The notes: generated by a model not told the origin, from the letters alone. Numbered from the stretch's first letter, positions 1-7,855 are shown. The stretch: 16,173 nt of DNA from an uncultured Bacteroidota bacterium (GCA_903881265.1 CAIRSV010000007.1:1-16173); one strand, 5' to 3'. Numbers and translations: made by a program.

Positions 1-259
1 CAACGCATGCACATTCACATGTTCGATCTCGATCGTCACCACATCACAATCCTTTCCGAAATTAAACACGGTATCATAATCCATCAAACTTCCAACCTGA
101 AATTCATTGCAGGACAGACGGGCAGGTGCTTCAATATCAGGATCCAACACTTTTGTGTAAATGTCCCAGGTACGTGTTGTTTGTAATAACATCTTTCCGA
201 GCTGACCACCACCCAGTATTCCTAATTTTTTTTGTGTTGAAAAGAAACTCTTATTCATA
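1..259 (-). CDS. purK: PurK, N5-carboxyaminoimidazole ribonucleotide synthase (5' part only)
   Basis: Only the first 86 codons are inside the window; the gene runs off the left edge. The translation begins MNKSFFSTQKKLGILGGGQL and continues GKMLLQTTR, which is the glycine-rich dinucleotide-like fold that opens PurK proteins of the ATP-grasp superfamily. It is followed by a VLDPDIEAPA stretch and by DCDVVTIEIEHVN, both typical of PurK (family knowledge). PurK uses ATP and bicarbonate to convert aminoimidazole ribonucleotide to N5-CAIR in cytoplasmic purine synthesis. The ATG at 257-259 is the only sensible start, since the conserved fold begins about 12 residues later. A good Bacteroidota promoter box lies 11 bases upstream, so the gene is probably transcribed separately from plsX. 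The ATP-grasp and C-terminal domains cannot be seen. Confidence 0.9.
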
Positions 260-270
260 AATGTTCGTAC

Positions 271-303
271 AAATATAATTGCGAAATTCGATTAACATAC
301 AAT
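271..303 (-). promoter_or_regulatory. Promoter for purK
   Basis: On the minus strand TATATTTG (271-278) is a perfect match to the Bacteroidota -7 consensus TAnnTTTG. A TTG about 21-22 bases further upstream (near 300-303) fits the -33 element. The box ends 11 bases before the purK ATG, so the leader would be short. The match is seen directly; function is inferred. Confidence 0.5.
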
Positions 304-480
304 TCAAGACAGATTGACTTCATTGAGCTTGTTTTAGGCACTCATTTCTATTCACTAACGTAAATGATACAAGAATCGATTCAAGTAGATTACGATGTTT
401 TTTTTTACAGAAAACGCCTTCCCTATTTTTCCTGACAGAATATCCTCGAATTTGGACATTTATTAGCGCCACCAATTAAT

Positions 481-508
481 AAAAAAACAGGAACCTGTTA
501 GATTCCTG
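481..508 (-). terminator. Rho-independent terminator of the yceD-rpmF-plsX operon
   Basis: Read on the minus strand, CAGGAA and TTCCTG form a 6-bp stem (503-508 with 488-493) around a 9-base loop and are followed at once by seven T (481-487). It lies about 37 bases past the plsX stop. It separates this operon from purK, whose promoter lies further downstream on the same strand. On the plus strand the T-run is displaced, so one-way function is more likely. Confidence 0.7.
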
Positions 509-544
509 CTGCCATTATTTTTTTTTTGTTTACGTATGCTCGAC

Positions 545-1495
545 TTAATTCTCAGAAACGACATCCACAAAAAGATGTTCCATTTTCTCGCACATGTTGG
601 TCGATATCATCTTACGGCCTAATTCAAGCATTCCGCTAAATGACATCGCATTTGAAACGCCATGGCCAACAACAACAGGCTTTTTAACGCCTAAGACAGG
701 CACGCCAGCATACAAACGATGGTTGAATTTGTCGAGAAATTCGCTTTCTACATGCGCTTTTACACGAACCACATCATATAAGGATTCAGCAAATTTCAAC
801 ACAATATTGCCTGTAAATCCATCAGTGATAATGATATCTGCTTTATTGTCGAGCAAATCACGACCTTCGATATTACCGATGAAATTTATTTTTGTATTTT
901 CCTTCAATAAAGGATACGTCGCTTGCGTTAGAATATTCCCTTTCCCCTCTTCTTCGCCAATATTGAGCAAAGCCACTGTTGGATTTTCATAGCCTAAGAT
1001 TTCTTTGGCATAAAAACTACCCAACATCGCGAACTGATTCAGGTATTCGGGTTTACAATCGGCATTGATACCGATATCCAACATAAGACTATAATTATTA
1101 TCGAGCTGCGGAACGGGTGTCGGAATGGACGGACGAAGCAAACCTTCAATGGTCTTGATCACATGCGAAGCCCCAACGAGCATCACACCAGTATTACCTG
1201 CACTGAGAAAGGCGTCAATCTTACCGTGTGCTAGAAGTCCAAAGCCAGTTACCATCGCTGATGTCGGTTTTTCTTTCATCGCCTTGATTGGATGCTCGTG
1301 CATTCCAATTTCGTTTTCAGTCTGAATAATCGTAATAGGCATTGATTCAATACCGGGCAAACCTTCCTCAATAGCAAGTTTGTCACCTAGTAATACCAGA
1401 TGACAATCAGCATTTTTTTCGAGGAAGTCAATGACACCCAGACAAGCTTCTTTAGGGGCATAATCACCACCCATCATATCCAATCCTATTCGCAT
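545..1495 (-). CDS. plsX: Phosphate acyltransferase PlsX
   Basis: 316 residues, a usual length for PlsX. PlsX makes acyl-phosphate from acyl-ACP and inorganic phosphate, feeding PlsY in the first step of membrane phospholipid synthesis; it is a soluble or peripheral membrane enzyme. Visible family marks are the N-terminal IGLDMMGGDYAPKE (residues 3-16), AFLSAGNTGVMLVGA (about 95-109) and DGFTGNIVLKFAES (about 225-238). The start directly precedes the conserved MGGD motif, so it is secure. It lies 12 bases after rpmF, and the order yceD-rpmF-plsX is a widely conserved bacterial arrangement. In many genomes fabH follows plsX; here a terminator and purK follow instead, so the fatty-acid genes must be elsewhere. 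Confidence 0.95.
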   Translation of the reverse strand: MRIGLDMMGGDYAPKEACLGVIDFLEKNADCHLVLLGDKLAIEEGLPGIESMPITIIQTENEIGMHEHPIKAMKEKPTSAMVTGFGLLAHGKIDAFLSAGNTGVMLVGASHVIKTIEGLLRPSIPTPVPQLDNNYSLMLDIGINADCKPEYLNQFAMLGSFYAKEILGYENPTVALLNIGEEEGKGNILTQATYPLLKENTKINFIGNIEGRDLLDNKADIIITDGFTGNIVLKFAESLYDVVRVKAHVESEFLDKFNHRLYAGVPVLGVKKPVVVGHGVSNAMSFSGMLELGRKMISTNMCEKMEHLFVDVVSEN

Positions 1496-1507
1496 ACAGA
1501 GTATGAT

Positions 1508-1726
1508 TTAAGATTCGGTATCGGCTTCCGGCGCTGCTTCTTTAACGGCTTTTTGCATTACCACACGTCCACGATAGAACATTTGGTTCTCTACCCAATG
1601 AGCACGATGACGCATGTGCATTTCACCTGTGGTCTTATCTGTACTTAATGTATCAATAGTAGCCTTGTAGTGAGTACGACGCTTGGCGCTACGTTGTTGC
1701 GAGTGTCTACGTTTAGGATTTGGCAT
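1508..1726 (-). CDS. rpmF: 50S ribosomal protein L32
   Basis: 72 residues. The basic start MPNPKRRHSQQRSAKRRTHY is the L32 signature; the mature protein sits in the large ribosomal subunit near the peptidyl-transferase region. The second half keeps the family outline (TGEMHMRHRAHWVENQMFYR), but every position that is cysteine in zinc-ribbon L32 proteins is something else: there is no Cys in the whole protein. It is therefore a zinc-independent type, which I believe is common in Bacteroidota. The tail, EAAPEADTES, is acidic and likely disordered. It is the middle gene of a tight operon, 13 bases after yceD and 12 before plsX. Confidence 0.95.
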   Translation of the reverse strand: MPNPKRRHSQQRSAKRRTHYKATIDTLSTDKTTGEMHMRHRAHWVENQMFYRGRVVMQKAVKEAAPEADTES

Positions 1727-1739
1727 ATTGCTTTATTTT

Positions 1740-2267
1740 TTATTTTTTTACTTTATTTAAATCGTCCCAGATTGTATGGGTTCCTTTATTGTTTTGTCTA
1801 TTTAAAATTTCGAGAACGGCCGGATTGCAAGTACTAACTAAGTTTTCATCATCAGGATGGATATGCTGTATAGGCACGCTCAACACGATGAATTCATAAA
1901 TCCAAGTTGACACATCAAGTATGCTTTCAGAACGAGCGACATAGGCCACTTCGGCATCATCTTCGGTCTTTTTAGCAACTTCAGCGTCATCAATCTGCTT
2001 GACAAGGAGTTCGAACTCATCCCACAAGGTCATCTCATACTCATCGCCACAGCGGTCGCATGGGATCATCACCTTGCCGTTGATATCGAATTTTAGCAGA
2101 AACGTTCCCTGCTTTTTGTCCATTGTCATTTTCACCTCGATGTTAGCATCAGTGAAATCAGGCTTTTCGAAATTTTCAAAGAATCTGTCTGTTATCACGT
2201 AATTGAAGATATGCTCACCGGGTTTGAGACCAACAAAAGCAATTTCAAATTCCCGATTATGTTTCAT
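1740..2267 (-). CDS. yceD: YceD/DUF177 family protein, metal-ribbon-like
   Basis: 175 residues. The position directly upstream of rpmF and the CDRCGDEYEM motif (Cys70, Cys73), with a further Cys in LVSTCNPAV near the C-terminus, identify the DUF177/YceD family. Family members are linked to 23S rRNA accumulation in bacteria and plastids (established for a few members); the biochemical role is not settled. The region around residues 97-110 is acidic (DDAEVAKKTEDDAEV). The ATG at 2267 is preceded by an A-rich leader (AACGTGAAGGATG) with a weak GAAGG that could act as a ribosome site. This is the first gene of the yceD-rpmF-plsX operon, so its promoter probably drives L32 and PlsX too. Confidence 0.88.
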   Translation of the reverse strand: MKHNREFEIAFVGLKPGEHIFNYVITDRFFENFEKPDFTDANIEVKMTMDKKQGTFLLKFDINGKVMIPCDRCGDEYEMTLWDEFELLVKQIDDAEVAKKTEDDAEVAYVARSESILDVSTWIYEFIVLSVPIQHIHPDDENLVSTCNPAVLEILNRQNNKGTHTIWDDLNKVKK

Positions 2268-2289
2268 CCTTCACGTTTTAACAGGGGTG

Positions 2290-2297
2290 CGAAAGTA
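2290..2297 (-). promoter_or_regulatory. Candidate -7 box for the yceD-rpmF-plsX operon
   Basis: Minus-strand TACTTTCG followed by CACCCC differs by one base from TAnnTTTG and resembles the boxes before cca and recF. It ends 22 bases before the yceD ATG. No TTG is found at the ideal spacing, but A- and T-tracts (about 2300-2332) lie just upstream. Confidence 0.35.
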
Positions 2298-2356
2298 GTA
2301 ACTTTTTTTCAAAAAACCGCTTTTTTTTTACATTTGCAAGAGGAGATCAGTGATTA

Positions 2357-2496
2357 TAGATAAGAGATTAGCGACTTGCGGCACAAAATCTTCGTTCGCT
2401 CAGGGGATAATGTCGAGCAATGCTCCCCTTCTAACCCTTCGAATACAATGCTTTTCTACCTTCCCTGCTCACCTACCCTGCATTCTCTCTTATCTA
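2357..2496 (-). repeat. Foldback structure in the glnN-yceD spacer
   Basis: This spacer of 236 bases (2268-2503) holds no gene. TAGATAAGAGA (2357-2367) and its exact reverse complement TCTCTTATCTA (2486-2496) form an 11-bp outer stem beginning 7 bases after the glnN stop. Inside are two shorter pairings: AGGGGA/TCCCCT (2402-2407 with 2424-2429) and AGCGA/TCGCT (about 2395-2400 with 2369-2374 on the plus strand). Together they could give a three-way junction. There is no T-run after it, so it is not a classic terminator. It could be an mRNA 3' structure of glnN, a dispersed intergenic repeat, or chance. Confidence 0.4.
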
Positions 2497-2503
2497 AATT
2501 CAA

Positions 2504-4696
2504 TTATCTTAAAAACAACATCTCTCTATACTTCGGCAATGACCACAAACGATCATCGACAATCAATTCAAGCTTATCGGCGTGATAACGAATCTTTTCA
2601 AAGTAAGGCTTCACCTGATCGCAATACGCTACAGCACGAGCGTGCATATCATCTAAATTATTAGCCTTTTTACGTTCGTCAATCATTTGTTCCACCAATT
2701 CACTCACCCCATTGATATGAGTAGAAATCTCTTCTATGATATCGATCTGCGCTTTATACGAAGCAGGTTTCAGCCCTATTTCCTTCAGCCCCTTCACATT
2801 ATCGATGAGTGTGTTTTGATATTGTATTGATGCGGGCAAAATCGTATTACTAGCTAAATAACCCATCAGACGGGCTTCAATCTGCACTTTCTTTACATAT
2901 TCCTCCAACATAATCTCGTGACGGGCCTCTGTTTCGATATGAGAGAAAATACCCAGGTTTTTAAAGAGATTTTTGGTTTTCTCGGTACTAAACACATCCA
3001 AGGCTCTTGGCGTATCCTTGAAGTTATTCAAACCGCGTTTGGCCGCTTCATTAGCCCAAGCTTCGCTATAGTTATCGCCTTCAAAACAAATATCCTTACT
3101 TTCGGTGATATACTTGCGAATGATATGCATCACCGCGATTTCCTTCTTTTCTCCTTTCTCAATGAGGGCATCAACTTCTTTCTTGAATCCAATCAAGGTG
3201 TCAGCCATAATGGTATTCAAAATGGTCATAGGCCACGCACAGTTAGCACTTGAACCCACCGCGCGGAATTCAAACTTGTTTCCTGTAAAGGCAAACGGAC
3301 TCGTGCGGTTACGGTCGGTATTATCAAGCAATAATTCAGGTATGTTCTTATGAATATCCATTTTCAGGATTACTTCATCTTGTTCGGTAAATTTCCCAGT
3401 CACACGTTGCTCTACTTCATTCAATACATCAGTAAGATATTTACCTACAAAAACAGAGATAATAGCCGGTGGCGCTTCATTAGCACCCAATCGATGATCA
3501 TTGGTGGATGACGCGATAGAGGCACGCAATAAATCGGCGTGCTCATGCACCGCTTTCAATACATTCACAAAAAAGGTCAGAAACATCAGATTGGTGCGAG
3601 GCGTCTTACCAGGCGCCAATAGGTTGATACCGGTATCGGTAGCCATACTCCAGTTGTTATGCTTACCGCTTCCGTTTACGCCTGCAAATGGTTTCTCGTG
3701 CATCAAGACTTTCAACTGATGACGCTTGGCCACTCGACTCATTACATCCATCAACAACGAATTATGATCGACTGCGATATTCACTTCTTCGAAAATAGGC
3801 GCACATTCAAATTGCGAAGGCGCTACCTCATTGTGACGGGTGCGAAGCGGAATACCTAGTTTGTATGCCTCTTGCTCAAAGTCTTGCATATAAGCAAACA
3901 CACGCTCAGGTATGGCACCAAAGTAATGATCATCCAATTGTTGACCCTTGGCAGGAGTGTGACCATATAAGGTACGACCGGTAGCCAATAAATCGGGACG
4001 AGCATTAGCCAATGATTCTTCAATGACAAAATATTCTTGTTCCCAACCCAAGGTCGGTGCGACACGATTGATATTCTTATCGAACAAATGACAGACATCC
4101 AAGGCTGCTTTATTAACTAGATCGAGGGCTTTAAGCAATGGCGTCTTGGTATCTAAGGATTCACCGCTGTAGGAGATAAAAATGGTAGGGATACACATCG
4201 TCTTGCCATTGGCGGTTTCTAAAATGAAGGCCGGCGAGGTAGGATCCCAGGCCGTATAACCACGGGCTTCGAACGTAGCACGAATACCACCATTCGGAAA
4301 ACTCGATGCATCGGGTTCTTGTTGGGTCAACGCATCACCGTCAAACACTTCGAGTGGTGTGCCATCGCCTTTTAAAGTAAAAAATGAGTCGTGCTTCTCG
4401 GCTGTACCACCTGTGAGGGGTTGAAACCAATGCGAGAAGTGTGTTACGCCGCGCTCCATCGCCCAGGCTTTCATGCCATTGGCAATCTGCTCTGCCATTT
4501 TACGATCGATTTTGCTGCCGGTCTTGATACTGTTATTCAGACTTTTAAAGGCTTCATCGCTCAGGTACTCACGCTGCGCCTTAGCGGTAAAAACATTGCT
4601 AGCGAAAAGAGCTGTGACCTTATTATCGTTGTAACTGCGGATGTCTTGTGCACGAGACATGAGGTTATTAATGGCATCAAAACGTAAATTACTCAT
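2504..4696 (-). CDS. glnN: Type III glutamine synthetase (GSIII)
   Basis: 730 residues, the length of the large GSIII class, compared with about 450-470 for GSI. It makes glutamine from glutamate, ammonia and ATP and is a main ammonium-assimilation enzyme in Bacteroidota. The N-terminal GSIII-specific region is clear: NVFTAKAQREYLSDEAFKSL, then DRKMAEQIANGMKAWAMERG and THFSHWFQPLTGGTAEKHDS. Catalytic-domain landmarks follow: LGWEQEYFVIEE, NEVAPSQFECAPIFEE, GVNGSGKHNNWS (about residues 335-346), and NRTSPFAFTGNKFEFRAVGS. The C-terminal third is helical and charged. The start ATG is supported by the promoter box 15 bases upstream. It stands alone, divergent from cca; no ammonium transporter, PII or glutamate synthase gene is nearby. 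Confidence 0.96.
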   Translation of the reverse strand: MSNLRFDAINNLMSRAQDIRSYNDNKVTALFASNVFTAKAQREYLSDEAFKSLNNSIKTGSKIDRKMAEQIANGMKAWAMERGVTHFSHWFQPLTGGTAEKHDSFFTLKGDGTPLEVFDGDALTQQEPDASSFPNGGIRATFEARGYTAWDPTSPAFILETANGKTMCIPTIFISYSGESLDTKTPLLKALDLVNKAALDVCHLFDKNINRVAPTLGWEQEYFVIEESLANARPDLLATGRTLYGHTPAKGQQLDDHYFGAIPERVFAYMQDFEQEAYKLGIPLRTRHNEVAPSQFECAPIFEEVNIAVDHNSLLMDVMSRVAKRHQLKVLMHEKPFAGVNGSGKHNNWSMATDTGINLLAPGKTPRTNLMFLTFFVNVLKAVHEHADLLRASIASSTNDHRLGANEAPPAIISVFVGKYLTDVLNEVEQRVTGKFTEQDEVILKMDIHKNIPELLLDNTDRNRTSPFAFTGNKFEFRAVGSSANCAWPMTILNTIMADTLIGFKKEVDALIEKGEKKEIAVMHIIRKYITESKDICFEGDNYSEAWANEAAKRGLNNFKDTPRALDVFSTEKTKNLFKNLGIFSHIETEARHEIMLEEYVKKVQIEARLMGYLASNTILPASIQYQNTLIDNVKGLKEIGLKPASYKAQIDIIEEISTHINGVSELVEQMIDERKKANNLDDMHARAVAYCDQVKPYFEKIRYHADKLELIVDDRLWSLPKYREMLFLR

Positions 4697-4711
4697 ACAT
4701 TATATTTTTTG

Positions 4712-4742
4712 CAAATGTTAGACTATTTACCTAATCAGACAA
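4712..4742 (-). promoter_or_regulatory. Candidate promoter for glnN
   Basis: Minus-strand TAACATTTG (4712-4720) resembles the TAnnTTTG box with one extra base or one mismatch. A TTG at 4740-4742 lies 19-20 bases upstream, the expected -33 spacing. The box ends 15 bases before the ATG. Around it, 4743-4860 is AT-rich with no other structure I can name. Confidence 0.45.
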
Positions 4743-4898
4743 GTATTTTTAATAATTTATGGGAATTTAGTCATATTAAATTATTTCACATTTGTAAATT
4801 ATATATCATTTATTCAACCGAATCACGCTACTAAGTTGACATAACCAATGAAGACACGGACGATTAAATGTATACTAAAACCTTGCTGCTTGTTTTGA

Positions 4899-4931
4899 TT
4901 TGAATTAATACTCCGTTTGGCATTACTTTTG
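4899..4931 (+). promoter_or_regulatory. Promoter for cca, abutting the start codon
   Basis: TACTTTTG (4924-4931) matches TAnnTTTG exactly, and TTTG at 4899-4902 lies 21 bases upstream, fitting the -33 element. Only CGCCC separates the -7 box from the ATG at 4937. If the box is used, transcription would begin within one or two bases of the start codon. Confidence 0.6.
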
Positions 4932-4936
4932 CGCCC

Positions 4937-6352
4937 ATGCAAATACCTTGCTCGAAAGAAGAATTGTTGATGCTTGAAAAAATCGCCTTTGCCGCGCGCA
5001 AACTGGGAATGCCCACGTATGTGATCGGTGGTTTTGTGCGCGATAAGATCATTGGACGAAAAACAAAGGATATCGATATCGTGTGTTTGGGTGATGGCAT
5101 TCAACTAGCCGAAGAAGTGGCTACTATGTATAAACACAAACCTGTAGTGGCTGTATTTAAAAATTTTGGTACAGCCCAACTTAAAGTAGATGAATTTGAA
5201 ATAGAATTTGTGGGCGCTCGCAAAGAGTCATACCGTGCTGAAAGTCGCAACCCCGACGTTGAAGCCGGCACCTTAGAAGACGATCAAAATCGCAGGGATT
5301 TGACCATCAACGCGCTGGCTATCAGTCTGAATAAAGATAACTATGGCACCTTAGTAGATCCTTTCGACGGCTTGAGCGATATCGAACATATGATTTTGCG
5401 CACCCCGTTGGCACCCGATCAGACTTTTATCGATGATCCATTACGAATGATGCGCACCATTCGTTTTGCAGCACAATTGCATTACACCATACTACCTGAA
5501 ACAATCACATCCATCACGCGCAATGCTGAACGGATCGATATCATTTCCAAAGAGCGTATTCTAGACGAACTAAATAAAATCATCGCTTGCAAAAAACCTT
5601 CGATAGGCTTTGAATTACTTTATACCACGAAGCTCCTGCATCGTATTTTTCCGCAAATGGTAGACCTAGCCGGTGCTGAATATATCGATGGTCGTGGCCA
5701 TAAGGATAATTTCTATCATACGCTGCAAGTACTTGACAATATCTGTCACGATACCGATGACCTATACCTGCGATGGGCTGCCATTTTACACGATATTGCC
5801 AAACCGGCCACAAAGCAATTTGAACCCGGACATGGATGGACATTTCACGGACACGAATGGGTGGGCGCACAAATGGTGCCGGGCATTTTTAAAATGTTGA
5901 AGCTGCCGTTGAATGAAAAAATGAAGTATGTACAAAAACTTGTGTTACTGCATTTGCGTCCTATCAGTCTGACGAAAGAAGACATCACCGACAGCGCCAT
6001 CCGTCGCCTGCTTTTCGATGCGGGTGAAGACATCGACGACTTAATGACGCTTTGTAATGCTGATATCACATCGAAGAATGCCAATAAAGTCAAGAAATTT
6101 AAAGAGAACTTCGCGCTGGTGCAGGAACGAATGAAAGAAGTGGAAGAAGCCGACGAAATGAGAAACTGGCAACCGCCAATCACGGGTGAAATCATCATGG
6201 AGACGTTCAACCTATCGCCATCCAAACTTGTGGGTGAAATCAAAGTGGCTGTCAGAGAAGCGATTCTAGATGGCATCATCAAAAACGATTATGACGAAGC
6301 ATTTGCCTATATGATTCTTAAAGCAAAAGAGTACAATTTAAATCCTATGTAG
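4937..6352 (+). CDS. cca: CCA-adding tRNA nucleotidyltransferase with HD domain
   Basis: 471 residues. Class II nucleotidyltransferase of the CCA/poly(A) polymerase family, which adds or repairs the 3' CCA end of tRNAs in the cytoplasm. The head domain shows YVIGGFVRD (residues 28-36), the metal-binding DIDIV with Asp45 and Asp47, and RRDLTINALA (Arg119-Arg120-Asp121 onward). The neck contains DDPLRMMRTIRFAAQL. An HD phosphohydrolase domain follows, with GRGHKDNFYHTLQV and LHDIAKP (His285-Asp286). The ATG at 4937 gives the usual 25-30 residues before GGFVRD, so the start looks right although the promoter box is only five bases away. It is the first gene of a run with the pRiA4b-like gene and miaA, another tRNA gene. 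A pure poly(A) polymerase is less likely in this phylum. Confidence 0.93.
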   Translation: MQIPCSKEELLMLEKIAFAARKLGMPTYVIGGFVRDKIIGRKTKDIDIVCLGDGIQLAEEVATMYKHKPVVAVFKNFGTAQLKVDEFEIEFVGARKESYRAESRNPDVEAGTLEDDQNRRDLTINALAISLNKDNYGTLVDPFDGLSDIEHMILRTPLAPDQTFIDDPLRMMRTIRFAAQLHYTILPETITSITRNAERIDIISKERILDELNKIIACKKPSIGFELLYTTKLLHRIFPQMVDLAGAEYIDGRGHKDNFYHTLQVLDNICHDTDDLYLRWAAILHDIAKPATKQFEPGHGWTFHGHEWVGAQMVPGIFKMLKLPLNEKMKYVQKLVLLHLRPISLTKEDITDSAIRRLLFDAGEDIDDLMTLCNADITSKNANKVKKFKENFALVQERMKEVEEADEMRNWQPPITGEIIMETFNLSPSKLVGEIKVAVREAILDGIIKNDYDEAFAYMILKAKEYNLNPM

Positions 6353-6378
6353 TAAGTTTGTCCCAAGAACCAGAGTAT

Positions 6379-6952
6379 ATGTCATTAATAAAATTTAGAG
6401 TTAGTTGGAGTGAGGACGATAGTACATACAGAGATATTGAAATATTATCTGGGCAATCATATGACGAGTTCCATCAAATCATAAAAAAAGAATGGCTGAT
6501 GCCGGCCGATATGCAAGCATCCTTTTATGTCAGCAATGATGTTTGGAAAAAAAGGACAACAGATTTCGTCTATCGTAGAAAAAAACCTCCGAGATGCGGT
6601 CGCATTAAGTACGAAACGAACTGCCATTGCAGCGTTGATTGTGGATCCACATCAAAAATTCTTATATGAATGCGACCACGTAAAGGAATGGATTTTACAT
6701 ATTGACATGATCACTTTATTACCCGAACCGGCGCAAGTAGATCTATTTCCACGTTGCATCAAAGCTGAAGGCATATCGCCAACCCAATTGGGTATTATCC
6801 CGATAGTAAAAGATAGCGTGATGGAAATCGAAGAACGCTATGACCTCAATAGCGATGAAGAAGGCTACGGCGATGAAGGTGAAGAAGATGCCACGGCTGC
6901 AGAGGATGGAGAAACAGAAGAGACACAAGAATTCGGCAACGAAGATTTTTAA
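6379..6952 (+). pseudogene. pRiA4b ORF-3-like protein gene, split by a frameshift
   Basis: The ATG at 6379 opens MSLIKFRVSWSEDDSTYRDI, followed by a YDEFHQIIKKEW helix and ASFYVSNDVWKK. This matches the small-domain outline of the pRiA4b ORF-3-like family (YRxxI...ASFYxSNDxWxKG). The frame then runs into RTTDFVYRRKKPPR and stops at 6669. Removing one A from the seven-A tract at 6547-6553 restores GQQISSIVEKNLRDAV and an open frame to 6952, giving 190 residues. The tail (about the last 40 residues) is very acidic (DEEGYGDEGEEDATAAEDGE). The function of such proteins is unknown. The gene sits 26 bases after cca and 7 bases before the miaA start, so it is probably co-transcribed with both. It may be a true pseudogene, a base-call error, or a gene rescued by slippage. 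Confidence 0.72.
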
Positions 6953-6959
6953 CGCCGCA

Positions 6960-7847
6960 TTGAAAACACTCATCGTCATAGCAGGTCCCACAGCCAGTGG
7001 CAAAACCGATTTGGCCATTGAAATTGCCAAGCATTATCAAACCGACATCCTTTCGGCCGATAGCCGACAATGCTATCGTGAGATGTCAATAGGCGTTGCA
7101 AAACCCAGCGAAGATCAGCTAGCATCAACAACACACTATTTCATTCATTCACATGCCATAAACGAACACCTTTCGGCAGGTATGTATGAGCGATATGCGT
7201 TAGAAAAACTGAATCATATCTTTTCTAAAAACGATGTAGCTGTTTGTGTTGGAGGAACCGGCATGTATATCAAAGCCGTCTGTGAAGGTATCGATGAAAT
7301 GCCAGAAGTGGACGCAAGTATGTATGAAGCGATAGAAACAGCCTACAATGAAAAAGGGATTGATTGGCTGAAAGAAGAAGTCAGAAAAACAGACGAAACT
7401 TTTTTCAATGAAGGCGAAATAGAGAACCCCGCCAGATTAATGCGCGCCTTAACGTTCAAGCAATCAACGGGTCAATCTATTTTAGATTTCAGAACAAACA
7501 CAATCAAGAAACGAAATTTTACTACCATCAAGTATGCGATTGATATCGATCGTGAATTGTTATATCAGCGTATTAATACACGCGTTGACGGAATGCTTGA
7601 CGCAGGATTGATGAACGAGGTAAAAGCCCTTCTACCCTATCGAAATTTAAACAGCCTGAATACAGTTGGCTATACTGAATTGTTCAATTACATCGACGGC
7701 GTTTGGAGTTTAGCACAAAGTATTGATAAGATCAAGCAACACACAAGAAATTATGCTAAGCGGCAAATCACGTGGTTTAATCATCAGGGAAATTATCGTT
7801 GGCTAAAGACTGAAGACATTGCGAAAGATGCCTTTACTATACGTTAG
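6960..7847 (+). CDS. miaA: tRNA dimethylallyltransferase MiaA
   Basis: 295 residues from the TTG start proposed here. MiaA transfers dimethylallyl from DMAPP to A37 of tRNAs that read UNN codons. Seen: a P-loop GPTASGKT (residues 9-16), SADSRQCYREMSIGVAKPS with the Asp-Ser-Arg-Gln substrate motif at 34-37, VGGTGMYIKAV near 97-106, and NPARLMRALTF. Longer readings from upstream ATGs (6840 or 6906) would add a lysine-rich extension that overlaps the acidic tail of the previous gene. Family members normally begin with a few residues before IVIAGPTASGKT, so TTG at 6960-6962 (reading fMet-Lys-Thr) is preferred. ATG 6906 remains possible. It converges on recF with an 8-base gap and no visible terminator. 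Confidence 0.93.
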   Translation: MKTLIVIAGPTASGKTDLAIEIAKHYQTDILSADSRQCYREMSIGVAKPSEDQLASTTHYFIHSHAINEHLSAGMYERYALEKLNHIFSKNDVAVCVGGTGMYIKAVCEGIDEMPEVDASMYEAIETAYNEKGIDWLKEEVRKTDETFFNEGEIENPARLMRALTFKQSTGQSILDFRTNTIKKRNFTTIKYAIDIDRELLYQRINTRVDGMLDAGLMNEVKALLPYRNLNSLNTVGYTELFNYIDGVWSLAQSIDKIKQHTRNYAKRQITWFNHQGNYRWLKTEDIAKDAFTIR

Positions 7848-7855
7848 CAACGAAA

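Noticed and set aside
2504..4696. Many plus-strand open frames and one minus-strand frame (3856-4098) inside the glutamine synthetase gene
   Set aside because: The encoded peptides have no recognisable motifs and lie wholly within a strongly conserved gene, so they are frame shadows.
4823..5104. Minus-strand open frame over the cca start (4823-5104)
   Set aside because: It is antisense to the conserved cca N-terminus and shows no protein features.
6358..6378. TTG at 6358 as start of the pRiA4b-like gene
   Set aside because: The ATG at 6379 begins directly at the conserved LIKFRV strand; the extra residues SQEPEY are not expected in the family.
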